64,000 nt of DNA. Origin: Planctomycetota bacterium (GTDB lineage: Bacteria; Planctomycetota; UBA1135; UBA2386). The translations under genes were made by a program, and so were the position numbers. The stretch lies in NCBI GenBank assembly GCA_020638695.1, contig JACKIB010000017.1:48575-112574 (forward strand), read 5' to 3'. The notes under the pieces are model-generated. The model searched no databases. It was not told where the DNA came from and was given only the letters and a program-made list of their open reading frames with translations. Shown piece by piece: positions 43,128 to 51,355 of this stretch (its first letter is position 1; every line of letters begins with the position of its first letter).

Positions 43128-44618
43128 TTGTACAAGCAGGCGCCCCTCCCTATCGGATGCAGGATGCGAATCGCGCGTCCTGGGAGGGGCGCCGCACGAC
43201 GGTACATCGCCGTGCAGGTGCCAGTTGAACACAAGGATCTCGCCGAGTCGATCCAGGACCTGGTCGACGCGACGGTGAAGGCGGCGTCCGGGAACGCCGG
43301 CGGTGGCGCCGTCGACTACGCGGCAACCGAGGCGCTGATCGCCGAACAGACCGCTGCGATCGAGCGCGCGGCGCACAAAGAAGTCCTCCGATCGCTCGAT
43401 GTCGACGCGTCGCGGATTCGGGTCCGCGGCGAGCAATTCGCCAAGATCGGTCGTGCACAGGGGACATACCACACCCTGGCCGGCGACACGGTTGTCGAGC
43501 GAGCGATCTACCGGCAGGTCGGAGTGCGCAACGGTCCGATCCTCGATCCGATCGGGATGCGTACCGGTGCCTACGGGCGCGGCTGGCTTCCCCTGACCGC
43601 CCAGTGCATCGCGAACGATGTCCAGCGCGGTCCGTCGCGCGAAGCAGAGGACGCTGCCAGGCAGACGAGCCGTCTGCCGTACTCGCGCGCGAGCTTCGAG
43701 CGCGTCGCCCATTTGGTAGGCGAGCACTGGCTGCGCGAGCACGCAGACATCGAGGACCAACTTGCCTGGGAGTTCGACCTGCCAGCCGAGGCTGTTGCCA
43801 TAAGCGTGGCCCTGGACCGCGTGTCCGTGCCGATGGAAGAGGCGGCGAAGAGATCGGCTGGCCGACCGCGCAAGGGCGCGCCGACGCGGCCCGTGGAGCG
43901 GAACTTCCGCATGGCCTACTGCGCGACGATCACGATGCATGACGCTGCAGGCGAGAGTCTCCACACGCTCCGATACGGCTGTATGCCCGCGAGCGATCAC
44001 GAACTGTGGTTTGCGCAGATCGCGAACGAGGCCCACCGCCTCGTCGAGCAGCGCCCCGGCATCAGGATCAAACTTCTGTCCGACGGAGCCCCGGAGATGT
44101 GCAACCTGCTCCAGACCAACTTCCCAGCCACAGTGTTCAGCACAGTTGAGCAGGGCATCGACTTCTGGCACGTGATCGAGAAGCTCGCCCCGGCCGCCGA
44201 GATGCTCTTCGGCAAGGATCACTGCAGCGACGAACTGCGGCGCTGGCGCAAAAGGCTCCGGTGCGCCAACGCAGCCGCCGAGGAGATCCTCACTGAGCTG
44301 CGCGACTCCGGGATGCAGAACCGATACCGCGACTCCAAGCGACCCGTCCACGAAGCCATCACCTACTTCGAGAACCATCTCGACCGCATGCGCTTCGCGC
44401 GGTCCTTGCGTCTCGGTCTCCCGATCGGTAGCGGCAACGTCGAGGCTACTTGCAAGACACTGGTCGGCGTCCGTATGAAACGCGCTGGCTCGCGGTGGAA
44501 GACCTGCACCGGCGAACATGTCCTCCGCCTCCGCGCCCTCGCGCTCAGCGATCGCTGGGAACCCGCGATGCTCAAGCTCCACGCAACTCGTCGGACTGCG
44601 GTCAGGGTCGCCGCATGA
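43128..44618 (+). CDS. ISKra4-family transposase
   Basis: A DDE transposase of up to 496 residues, starting at TTG 43128 or ATG 43164. Family features are the N-terminal DLAESIQDLVDATVK helix, GRAQGTYHTLAG..., then the catalytic domain with IKLLSDGAPEMCNLLQTNFP (second Asp), a DFWHVIEKL motif and GSGNVEATCKTLVGVRMK, which contains the final Glu. The frame is uninterrupted, so the protein is probably active. The start lies inside a 12-bp perfect inverted repeat, which would limit translation of transcripts entering from outside. Confidence 0.88.
   Translation: MYKQAPLPIGCRMRIARPGRGAARRYIAVQVPVEHKDLAESIQDLVDATVKAASGNAGGGAVDYAATEALIAEQTAAIERAAHKEVLRSLDVDASRIRVRGEQFAKIGRAQGTYHTLAGDTVVERAIYRQVGVRNGPILDPIGMRTGAYGRGWLPLTAQCIANDVQRGPSREAEDAARQTSRLPYSRASFERVAHLVGEHWLREHADIEDQLAWEFDLPAEAVAISVALDRVSVPMEEAAKRSAGRPRKGAPTRPVERNFRMAYCATITMHDAAGESLHTLRYGCMPASDHELWFAQIANEAHRLVEQRPGIRIKLLSDGAPEMCNLLQTNFPATVFSTVEQGIDFWHVIEKLAPAAEMLFGKDHCSDELRRWRKRLRCANAAAEEILTELRDSGMQNRYRDSKRPVHEAITYFENHLDRMRFARSLRLGLPIGSGNVEATCKTLVGVRMKRAGSRWKTCTGEHVLRLRALALSDRWEPAMLKLHATRRTAVRVAA
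43139..43193 (+). promoter_or_regulatory. Perfect hairpin at the transposase start
   Basis: GGCGCCCCTCCC at 43139-43150 pairs perfectly with GGGAGGGGCGCC at 43182-43193 around a 31-base loop. The loop contains the in-frame ATG 43164. In an mRNA read in from outside the element this 12-bp GC stem would mask the start region, a device known from other insertion sequences. Function is inferred. Confidence 0.6.
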
Positions 44619-44647
44619 TCAGCTGCTCAATAGCAGATCCACACCCC

Positions 44648-44653
44648 GGCCGC
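44648..44653 (+). repeat. Target duplication GGCCGC, right copy
   Basis: It matches 43021-43026 and directly follows the right inverted repeat of the ISKra4-type element. Confidence 0.75.
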
Positions 44654-44667
44654 GCGGCTCGCGGGGG

Positions 44668-45639
44668 TCAGAGAATGGTCAACGCGTAGAAACTCGTGGT
44701 CGCAACCGGGAACGCCAGGCTGAGGTTAGGGTCAATGATCAGCCCCTGGGCGTAGACTCGCAGGCCGCGGGTCGCCACCGTGTTGGGCACGATGAGGTTC
44801 ACGGCGGCGAGTCCGTTTCCGACAACCGGCACCGGAGTGACAAGGTCCAGCGTAGGCAGCAAAGCAACACCCGGGGCGCCAAACGGTGCGAGATCGAGGA
44901 TCTGGCGATCGAAGCCGAGGATCAGCCCGGCCGTCGCCGACGCGGCCAAAGGAGTGATACTGAAGGTCAGTCGCGACCCAGGTTTCACTTCACCAGGCGT
45001 GGAGCTGGCGACCCCGAGGGTGGCCGGGCCGATACTCGTCATCGAACCTCGGTAGTTCTGGAACGGACCGCAGGTTGGGTAAGAATCGACGTCGTAGATC
45101 GACCACCCGTTGTTGACGTAGAGACCGGTAGCATAGAGACCGTTGGTTCCGAGGTCGAGGAAGGTTACAGCGAACTCGCGCTCGAGGCCGGCGTGGAAGC
45201 GACAGTAGTTCGGCGGCGTCGGCGCGGTGGTGACCCGTACCTCGACGAACGGGGTGACCTCCCCGGGATTCGGCTGCTCGATGATGGCGGCGTAGGTGGA
45301 GGGGCTGACCTGGTCGATGTCGATGACCATGGGACCCCCCGGAACCGACGGGCTGGGCAACCCGCCAAGGGCAACGTTGAAGCGGATCGTTCTACGGCGC
45401 AGGGTCGGCCCATTGACAGAGCTTGCCATTGCCATCACGAAGTAGGATCGGGTCTGGTTGTGCACGACGCTGTCCACGGAATATGGTGAATACCCAGGGT
45501 TTTGCGTAAGCCACTGCTGGATGCCGGTCGGAGTATTGCTCGGCACCAGTGTGAAACTTACGCCGGCCGGCAACGCCTCGCGGAGGCTGTGCGTGAAGAT
45601 GCCAAGCGAGGTCGAGTGCGGCGCCAGGGCGGTGATCAT
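44668..45639 (-). pseudogene. C-terminal fragment of an exported planctomycete-type protein, split by IS4-type element
   Basis: About 323 codons of a protein whose first 118 codons lie at 47256-47611 beyond an insertion sequence. The fragment has no signal peptide and begins inside the target duplication. The C-terminus (VATRGLRVYAQGLIIDPNLS, ending FYALTIL) is the surface beta domain found in many planctomycete exported proteins. Removing the element and one duplication copy rejoins the frame exactly: DGMMIT continues as ALAPHSTSLG. The intact protein would be 439 residues. A methionine at 45639 could allow a cytoplasmic fragment to be made, but export would fail. Confidence 0.9.
45632..45639 (+). 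repeat. Target duplication GTGATCAT, left copy
   Basis: It directly precedes the left inverted repeat of the IS4-type element and is identical to 47256-47263. Confidence 0.9.
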
Positions 45640-47255
45640 CCAATGCCGTTAGCCTCCCAGTCTGCACCTGATCGGCGCTGTGAGAATCTCGCGCGAGAGC
45701 GTCCCCGAGCGCGGTTTCCTCGAGCGTCGCGCGAGTCGTGGCGAACAACGCGACCTGACGGTCTGTCGAGCATCACTGCCAAACAAGGTCAAGGTTGCCA
45801 GCAATCGATTCTCGGTTGTGCAAACAAGCAGGTGTCTGCTGGGTGCGCGGTGTCGCAAGCTGTATGATCTGGGTCGAGTCAATCAATGCGCGGTCACTCG
45901 CGCATTTTTGTTCTGAAAAGAGGCGGTTCTCACCATGGCTGGCACACAAGAAGCTAGCTCAAATTCGGTCTGACGGAATCACGATTCCTCGTGCACACAA
46001 GTTTCTCTCTGGCTTGCTCCGCGAGCTAGACATCGAGGATGTCCGCGTTGGCGATCGCGATTTCAGTCGCTGCGGTGCACTCAGCCCAGAACTTCTGATC
46101 GCGATCCTGCTGTTCATGGCAGGCGACGGCAACCGTCGCGGCTACCGGCATCTCCTGAACACTTTTGGGATCAGGCCACGGACTTCGAGATCGATCTTCC
46201 CTCGACGAAGCCAGTGACCGCCGCCTCGTTCTGCACGGCACGGGAGAAGGTCGCTCCTGAGTTTCTGCGGCTCGCTGGTGCATGCCGTCTGGCAGAAGAT
46301 GTTGGATGACTTCCCGGACGCGTCCTCGTTCCGTGGTCGGCAGTACGCAGTCGACGGATGCAAGATCAACGTCAAGCGGAGTCCTGAGCTGGATCGCGAG
46401 TTCGGTCGCCCTTCCGGTGCCTATGGCGTGCCGCAGGTGCTCGCGAGCGCGCTGGTCAACGTCTGTAGTCGCACACCCGTCGACGTCGCCGTCCGGGGAC
46501 ACGCTTCAGTGAGCGGTCGATTCCTGCTCGAGGAGCATCTTCAGTTCCTCAGCCCCGGCGACATCCTCGTGCTCGATCGTGGCTACCCATCGTACGAGAT
46601 GATCCGAGCCCTCGACGCGCGGGTCGACTTCCTGTTCGGACGCCGGTGAGTTCGACGTTCCCCGCGATCGCGGAGTTTTCTTGCCACCGAAGCGAACGAC
46701 GCAGTCGTCTACTTGGACCTGCCTGGAAAGCGAGTTGCCAGGCTCAGAGGTCAAGCTGCGAGCCATCAGGACTCAGGGACCGGACGGCCCAGCCGTGTTC
46801 CTCACGTCGCTTGCCCGCGGGGAGTGGTCTTGATAACCCCTCACCCAACTCTACAAGCTCGTTGGGAGTCGGAGGAACTCTACAAGACTCTCAAGTCTGA
46901 CACCGGACCCGAGGCAGTTCCACTCACTGCACAAGGCACAAAGGTGTGCGCCAGGAAATCTGCGCCACGATGCTTTTCTGGGAATCTCGCGCTACCTCAT
47001 GGCTGCTGCGGCTGAGGTTCACGATTCCCCGCTGCACGAGATCTCGCAGAAGGGCGCGGTCCTGTGTTTCGGCCAACACCTCGTTCGTCTGTTCCGAGCC
47101 GACTCAGATTCGGCAGCTCACGTTGTCCAACTCCCTACCCACAGAATCGCCAGATCACGCGACAAGCGCCGTCCTCACCGTTCCGCCCGCGCGTCTCGAA
47201 CAAGCCACGCTCAAAGTGGACCCCTACGGGACAGAAGGGACGCTAACGGCATTGG
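45640..47255 (+). mobile_element. IS4-type insertion sequence, inactive
   Basis: A 1616-bp element bounded by CCAATGCCGTTAGC inverted repeats (left 45640-45653; right, reverse complement, ending 47255), which extend imperfectly through TCCC and TCTG. An 8-bp duplication GTGATCAT flanks it. The transposase inside is broken by frameshifts and a stop pair, yet the ends and target duplication are intact. Confidence 0.93.
45935..47110 (+). pseudogene. IS4-family transposase, frameshifted remnant
   Basis: Pieces of one transposase are spread over three frames. Frame A up to ~46170 includes KFLSGLLRELDIEDVRVGDR and GDGNRRGYRHLLNTF. A second frame gives FWDQATDFEIDLPSTKPVTA. Frame 46278-46649 carries GRQYAVDGCKINVKRSPEL (first Asp) and PGDILVLDRGYPSYEMI (second Asp). 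Later frames give ESEELYKTLKS (catalytic Glu region) and GISRYLMAAAAEV. An in-frame TGA-TAA occurs near 46830. At least three frameshifts are needed to join the parts, so the protein is not functional. Confidence 0.85.
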
Positions 47256-47263
47256 GTGATCAT
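47256..47263 (+). repeat. Target duplication GTGATCAT, right copy
   Basis: It directly follows the right inverted repeat of the IS4-type element and matches 45632-45639. Confidence 0.9.
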
Positions 47264-47611
47264 CATCCCGTCACGTTGTGCGTTCGACACGGCTACCGAC
47301 ACGGTGACGTTGGTGTCGATTTGGTGCTTCCGCTGGAATTTGCTGCCGCTCTTGTTGCCCCCGCAGATGTACGCGTAGTGGGTCCAACCTGGGCCGACCG
47401 TGGAGAGTTCGATGAACCGGTCGCCAGCGGCGAGGTGTTGGTTCACCAGGTAGGCCAGATTGGAATTCAGCTCGCGACCGACGATCCAGCAAGCTGGCAC
47501 GTACTGGTGCCGCTGCAGCACCCCCTGGGCGGTCGTGGTCGCGGCGGTGAGGGTGAAGGCGAGGAGAACGAGTCCGATGCTGGCTCGATGAGTTCGTGCG
47601 TGCAGTCTCAT
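47256..47611 (-). pseudogene. N-terminal fragment of the split exported protein
   Basis: Starting at ATG 47611, a signal peptide (basic MRLHARTHR, hydrophobic IGLVLLAFTLTAATTTAQG) is followed by ~90 residues of mature protein (VPACWIVGRELNSNLAYLV, GDRFIELSTVGPGWTHYAYI). The frame reaches the insertion site at codon 119 (MMIT) and is then cut by the IS4-type element. The continuation is at 44668-45631. The longer open frame upstream to 47962 has no supporting features. Confidence 0.88.
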
Positions 47612-48243
47612 AGCGCGTTTGTAGGGATAGGCTTTGGAACCGGGCAGGGCGGCGGACAGCCGCGCGAAGATGCCCGTCCTCTGCAACCCGGAACCGTCCG
47701 CAACCGAACCGGAATTCCGTGGAGAATCTCGCCCCCGGTCGGCACAGGTGCGGCGGGAGACGTTCCCAGGCGCGGCGTCTGCATCGAAGCGCTGCGCCCC
47801 GTAGAGACCCTGGAGATGCCCGCGGGAGAATTCGACTCCTTGTCTTCTTCGGCGAGCCCTTGGTCTTCCGTGCTTACTCGCAGAGCTGCTCGGATAGTCC
47901 CGCCGCGCGCAGGACACGATCACGCGGAAGCTGACGCACGTCGACGGCGGGGGAAACGGCATGCTGCCGTTGCTCGGCGCGTCGGCTCGAAGTCACGCGC
48001 TGCGGATGGGCGCCAGGAAGGTCGGGCGGCTCGTTCACACCGGTGAACTGCGCGAGGCCGAATCGACGCTCCGTTTCGTTCCCGACCGGCGGGGCTTCCA
48101 GGTCAAGGAAGCCCCGAGAGTCCGCACGTGCGAACGGTTCGTCGAGCCGCTGGAAACCGCGTCGGATCGGAGTGCGCGACCTCGAGTGGAGGGTCCATCC
48201 CAGTCGCCCACAGCCAGAGCTGGGGCGCCGTCAGGCCGACCTG
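47612..48243. other. Intergenic region, no recognised features
   Basis: About 630 bases between the split gene's start and the tRNA gene. The promoter of the split gene should lie at its left edge. Small open frames on both strands show no domains. Confidence 0.4.
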
Positions 48244-48329
48244 TGGTACCGGAGGAGGGACTCGAACCCTCACGCCCTTGCGGGCAACGGATTTTGAATC
48301 CGTCGCGTCTGCCATTCCGCCACTCCGGC
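48244..48329 (-). tRNA. tRNA-Leu (anticodon CAA)
   Basis: The minus strand folds as a class II tRNA of 86 bases. The acceptor GCCGGAG pairs with CTCCGGT (one G-U pair), and ACCA is encoded at the 3' end. The anticodon stem ACGGA/TCCGT encloses TTCAAAA, giving CAA. A variable arm (GCCCGCAAGGGC) and the T-loop GGTTCGAGTCC are clear. It reads UUG leucine codons. It lies amid three insertion sequences. Confidence 0.95.
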
Positions 48330-48506
48330 GCACGTTCCCGGCGCGTTGCCGAGCGGCGCCAAGGTAGGGCGGCGGCGCACAGCGTCAAGCGGAATGCACC
48401 CCCCCGGCGGCCCCACGCGCAGACCACGGGGATCGCCGACACGATCCCGTCGGCGCCGTCCGGCCTTGGCGTCCGACCGAGCCGCCGACCACGTAGACTC
48501 CGCGCC

Positions 48507-48878
48507 ATGGACGCACTGTGGCGGTTGGCCGAGCAGCGGATCGACGAGGCGGTGCAGCAGGGTCAGCTCGACGACCTCCCGGGCAAGGGCAAGCCACTCG
48601 AGTTGGAGGACCTGTCCGCGATGCCCGACGAGCTGCGCGCTTCCTACCTGCTGTTGCGCGGGTCCGGTTTCCTGCCCGAGGAGATGCAGCTGCGCAAGGA
48701 CCTGGTCGAGCTGCGCGGCCTGCTCGCCGCGTGCCTGGACGACGGCACGCGCGGCCGGCTGCAGCAGCGGATCACCGCCAAGACCCTGCGCTACGAGCTG
48801 CTGATGCGCGATCGGGGCATCACCGCGGCGCACGCGGAATACGAGTCGGCGCTGCGCGCCCGGCTCGGCGCCGAGTGA
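48507..48878 (+). CDS. DUF1992 (DnaJ-homologue subfamily C member 28-like) protein
   Basis: A 123-residue protein made almost entirely of the DUF1992 domain. The signature WRLAEQRIDEAVQQGQLDDLPGKGKPLEL occupies residues ~5-33, followed by PDELRASYLLLRGSGFLPEEMQL and a helical C-terminus. It is conserved in bacteria and in human DNAJC28, with unknown biochemical role; no J domain is present. ATG 48507 matches the family start. A longer open frame upstream crosses the tRNA and is rejected. Confidence 0.87.
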   Translation: MDALWRLAEQRIDEAVQQGQLDDLPGKGKPLELEDLSAMPDELRASYLLLRGSGFLPEEMQLRKDLVELRGLLAACLDDGTRGRLQQRITAKTLRYELLMRDRGITAAHAEYESALRARLGAE

Positions 48879-48977
48879 ACCACTGCGCATCGATCGCCCG
48901 CACGCGCCCGGCCGCTCCCCGGGGCGCGCACCGACTCGGGGTTTGACGCGCGCCGTCGACAACTCACACGTTCGCGA

Positions 48978-49874
48978 TCACAACCATTCGAAATCGGCCA
49001 CCACTGCGAGGTGATCGGAGAAGATGTTGGGGTAGTTCATCACCCACACCGACGCGCGGTACTTCAGCTCGAGCCGCTTGTGCGGGTCGTAGAGAAACAC
49101 GTAGTCGAGTTGCCCGTCGGTGACGGCGATCGTCTGCTCCGCCCCCGGCACGCGGGTCGGTAGCTTCTCCGATACGTCGGTGAACCCCGCGGCGCCGAAC
49201 GCGGCGGCCATGGCGTAGTAGGTCGCCTCGGTCGCCGACTTGCCGGTGCCGTTGAGGATGTTCATGTCGCCGACCACGATCACCGGCGTGTCCGGGTCGA
49301 AGGTCTTGACGCGGCCGAGCAGTTGGAACACCTGCGCCAGGGCGAAGCGATTGGCGGGCTCAAGGTGGGTGGTCACGAACCACAGGCGCTTGCCGGCGAA
49401 GTCGAGCTTGGCGGCGATCGCACCGCGCGGTCGCGGGCCGTAGTCCTCGGGATGCTCCGGATTGTGGGCGAAGCTCCAGTACTGCAGCTTGGCGATCCCC
49501 GCGTTGGTCAGCATGGCGTTGCCGGTGTGGCCGCCGTCCGATTCCTGGGTCGCGGCAAACCGATGCGTCCAGGTCGGCCCGAGCGCCTTGGCAAGGTCCG
49601 CAGCGACGTCGAGGCCCCCGGTCCGCTTGGTGCCTCGATCGATCTCCTGCAGGCCCACCACCCCGTAGCCGAACGCGAACCGCTGCTTGGCGAACCCCTT
49701 GAACCCCGGCCAGGTGATCTGCTGACCGAGCGGGTAGATGCCGTGCACGTAGTCGAACCCGCGGGTACCGCTGTACCACAGGTTGGCGGTCATCACACGG
49801 AACCGCTGGGCGGCCGCGGAACCGGCCAGGGTCAGCAGGGAGAGAACGACGAGCAAACGGGTCGGCTGGTTCAT
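48978..49874 (-). CDS. Exported endonuclease/exonuclease/phosphatase family protein
   Basis: A 298-residue protein. The signal peptide MNQPTRLLVVLSLLTLAGSAAA is followed by the metal-dependent phosphoesterase fold: FRVMTANLWY (Asn metal ligand), VGLQEIDRGT (Glu), FVTTHLEP (His), VIVVGDMNILNG (Asp/Asn) and the terminal SDHLAVVADFEWL (Asp-His pair). All catalytic positions are present. Substrates could be DNA, phosphoinositides or other phosphodiesters outside the cytoplasm. An IS21-type element begins 86 bases upstream of the start (49960), and may separate it from its promoter. Confidence 0.88.
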   Translation of the reverse strand: MNQPTRLLVVLSLLTLAGSAAAQRFRVMTANLWYSGTRGFDYVHGIYPLGQQITWPGFKGFAKQRFAFGYGVVGLQEIDRGTKRTGGLDVAADLAKALGPTWTHRFAATQESDGGHTGNAMLTNAGIAKLQYWSFAHNPEHPEDYGPRPRGAIAAKLDFAGKRLWFVTTHLEPANRFALAQVFQLLGRVKTFDPDTPVIVVGDMNILNGTGKSATEATYYAMAAAFGAAGFTDVSEKLPTRVPGAEQTIAVTDGQLDYVFLYDPHKRLELKYRASVWVMNYPNIFSDHLAVVADFEWL

Positions 49875-49953
49875 GGTCGGCACCTCGGGCAGTACCGACC
49901 GCAGTGCCGCCGCGCCGCGACACCGAACACCGGGGCACGAAAACCGCGCGCTC

Positions 49954-49959
49954 GTGGGG
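49954..49959 (+). repeat. Target duplication GTGGGG, left copy
   Basis: GTGGGG directly precedes the element end TGGTTGGCGTC at 49960 and is repeated at 52965-52970. Confidence 0.75.
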
Positions 49960-50044
49960 TGGTTGGCGTCAATTACTTTTGTGCAGCGACGACAATTAGA
50001 ACTGTGCGAATCATGACATCGTAAGCCGTTATGGTGCAATTGGT

Positions 50045-50089
50045 TCTGGTTCTTTCTTATCGCTGCACAGCCGTGGATCTGGTTCTTTC
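50045..50089 (+). promoter_or_regulatory. Pair of 12-bp direct repeats upstream of passenger gene
   Basis: TCTGGTTCTTTC occurs at 50045-50056 and again at 50078-50089, a spacing of 33 bases (about three helical turns), ending 8 bases before the passenger ATG. This could be an operator for the winged-helix protein or part of the IS end structure. Confidence 0.5.
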
Positions 50090-50097
50090 CGCGCACG

Positions 50098-50523
50098 ATG
50101 AACCAGACACGAACTTGTGCACGACGTCCCGTTCAGCCCCCGCGTCCCGATCAGATCCGTACGCCGGAGGGCCGGTTTGGTTGGCTCGATGACCGGCTGC
50201 TGCAGGAAGGGTGGCTGAGCCGCCTCGGTCCGGAGGGGACGGCCGTGCTGGTGTTGCTGGCCCTGGCTGCTGACCGCCAGGGCACGTCCTTCTACGGGCG
50301 CGAGCGTATGACCTCGGTCCTCGGCATGAGCCGGAGTGACGTCGACTTCGCGCTGTCGCGCTTGAAGGAACTTGGCTTGGTTGCGCACCGCCCGTGGCGT
50401 GCCGGGCACGCCGATGGCGTCTGGCAGTTGCTGCCACTGCCGCGGTCGGAGCGTGGTCCTCGGCCGAGCGGAGAGCCAGTGTCGATCCGATCGGTGTTGG
50501 AGTCGCTCGGGCTGAGCGCGTAG
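50098..50523 (+). CDS. Winged-helix DNA-binding protein, IS21 passenger
   Basis: A 141-residue protein carried inside the IS21-type element, convergent to istB with a 28-base gap. Residues ~45-110 form a winged helix: GPEGTAVLVLLALAADRQGT, FYGRERMTSVLGMSRSDVDF (HTH) and ALSRLKELGLVAHRP with a wing after it. The first ~40 residues are basic and disordered. It resembles helix-turn-helix proteins of replication or regulatory type. It may regulate the transposition genes or host genes; no direct evidence. Codon use is similar to istA/istB. Confidence 0.75.
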   Translation: MNQTRTCARRPVQPPRPDQIRTPEGRFGWLDDRLLQEGWLSRLGPEGTAVLVLLALAADRQGTSFYGRERMTSVLGMSRSDVDFALSRLKELGLVAHRPWRAGHADGVWQLLPLPRSERGPRPSGEPVSIRSVLESLGLSA

Positions 50524-50551
50524 ATCGCTCAACCGCTCAACCACATGACCG

Positions 50552-51355
50552 TCAGTCCGCCGGGCTCTTCGCGGCTTTGGCGGGCTTCGATGCCTTGGCA
50601 CCGTCGGAGTTGCGCTTCTTGGCCTGCTCGCTGCGGTAGCTCTCGCCGGTCAGCTCGAGGATCGCCGAGTGATGGACGACGCGGTCGATCGCGGCCGCGG
50701 TGGTCATGGCGTCCTTGAAGATCTTGTCCCACTGCGAGAACACGAGGTTGCTCGTGATCACGACCGAGCGGCGCTCGTAGCGCTCGGCGAGGAGGGTGAA
50801 GAGGACCTCCATCTCCTCGCGGTCCTGCTGGACGTAGCCGATGTCGTCGAGGATCACGACCGCGAACCGGTCCAGCCGTCGCAGCTCCTTCTCGAGCGAC
50901 AGCTCGCGCTTGGCGATCAGCAGCCTTTGCACGATGGCGAAGGCCGGTTGGAACAGCACCTCGTAGCCGCGCTGGACGAGCTCGTGCCCAATCGCGCTGA
51001 CGCAGTGGGTCTTGCCGCGACCGGGCAATCCGAACGCGAGAACGTTTTCCGCGCGCTGGACGAAGTCACCTTCGCACAGGGTCGCGAGCTGGCGCCGAAT
51101 CTTGCCGGGCAACCGGCTCTGGTCGAGCGTGGCCAGCGTCTTGTCCTTCGGCAGGCCCGACTGTCGGAGGAGGCGCTCGATGCGTCGCTGCCTCCGATCC
51201 TCGATCTCGCCCTCGGCGAGATGCATGAGGTACTGGGGGAATGTCCAGCTTTCGCGGTCGGCGAGACGCGCGACCTCGTCGTACTGTGCCTTGAAGGACG
51301 GGAGCTTGAGCGTGCGCAGTAGCACCGCCAGCTTGGCTGCGGAAGAGGCCGTCAT
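50552..51355 (-). CDS. istB: IS21 helper ATPase IstB
   Basis: A 267-residue AAA+ protein. Walker A is GLPGRGKTH (~92), Walker B is FAVVILDDIGY (~170), and the sensor region ERRSVVITSNLVFSQWDKIF follows. It assembles on DNA and activates IstA for transposition and target choice. The gene overlaps istA by 4 bases (ATGA at 51355-51352). The C-terminus has an extra Lys/Ala-rich tail (SDGAKASKPAKAAKSPAD). The frame is intact. Confidence 0.95.
   Translation of the reverse strand: MTASSAAKLAVLLRTLKLPSFKAQYDEVARLADRESWTFPQYLMHLAEGEIEDRRQRRIERLLRQSGLPKDKTLATLDQSRLPGKIRRQLATLCEGDFVQRAENVLAFGLPGRGKTHCVSAIGHELVQRGYEVLFQPAFAIVQRLLIAKRELSLEKELRRLDRFAVVILDDIGYVQQDREEMEVLFTLLAERYERRSVVITSNLVFSQWDKIFKDAMTTAAAIDRVVHHSAILELTGESYRSEQAKKRNSDGAKASKPAKAAKSPAD

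Larger units (their letters stand above)
43027..44647 (+). mobile_element. ISKra4-family insertion sequence, complete
   Basis: A 1621-bp element with terminal inverted repeats of 23 bp differing at one base: left GGGGTGTGGATCAGCTATTG (43027 onward) and right, in reverse complement, GGGGTGTGGATCTGCTATTG. Flanking GGCCGC copies form a 6-bp target duplication. It carries one transposase gene and a perfect hairpin around the transposase start. Intact ends and frame suggest recent insertion. It lies between the sigma factor gene and the 3' end of the split exported-protein gene. Confidence 0.92.

Noticed and set aside
46646..47015. Independent small genes in the IS4-type element
   Set aside because: These frames contain consecutive pieces of one transposase and are explained by frameshift decay.
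48043..48297. Short protein ending in an RDSNPH-like motif
   Set aside because: It is a translation across the antisense strand of the tRNA-Leu gene, a common spurious call.
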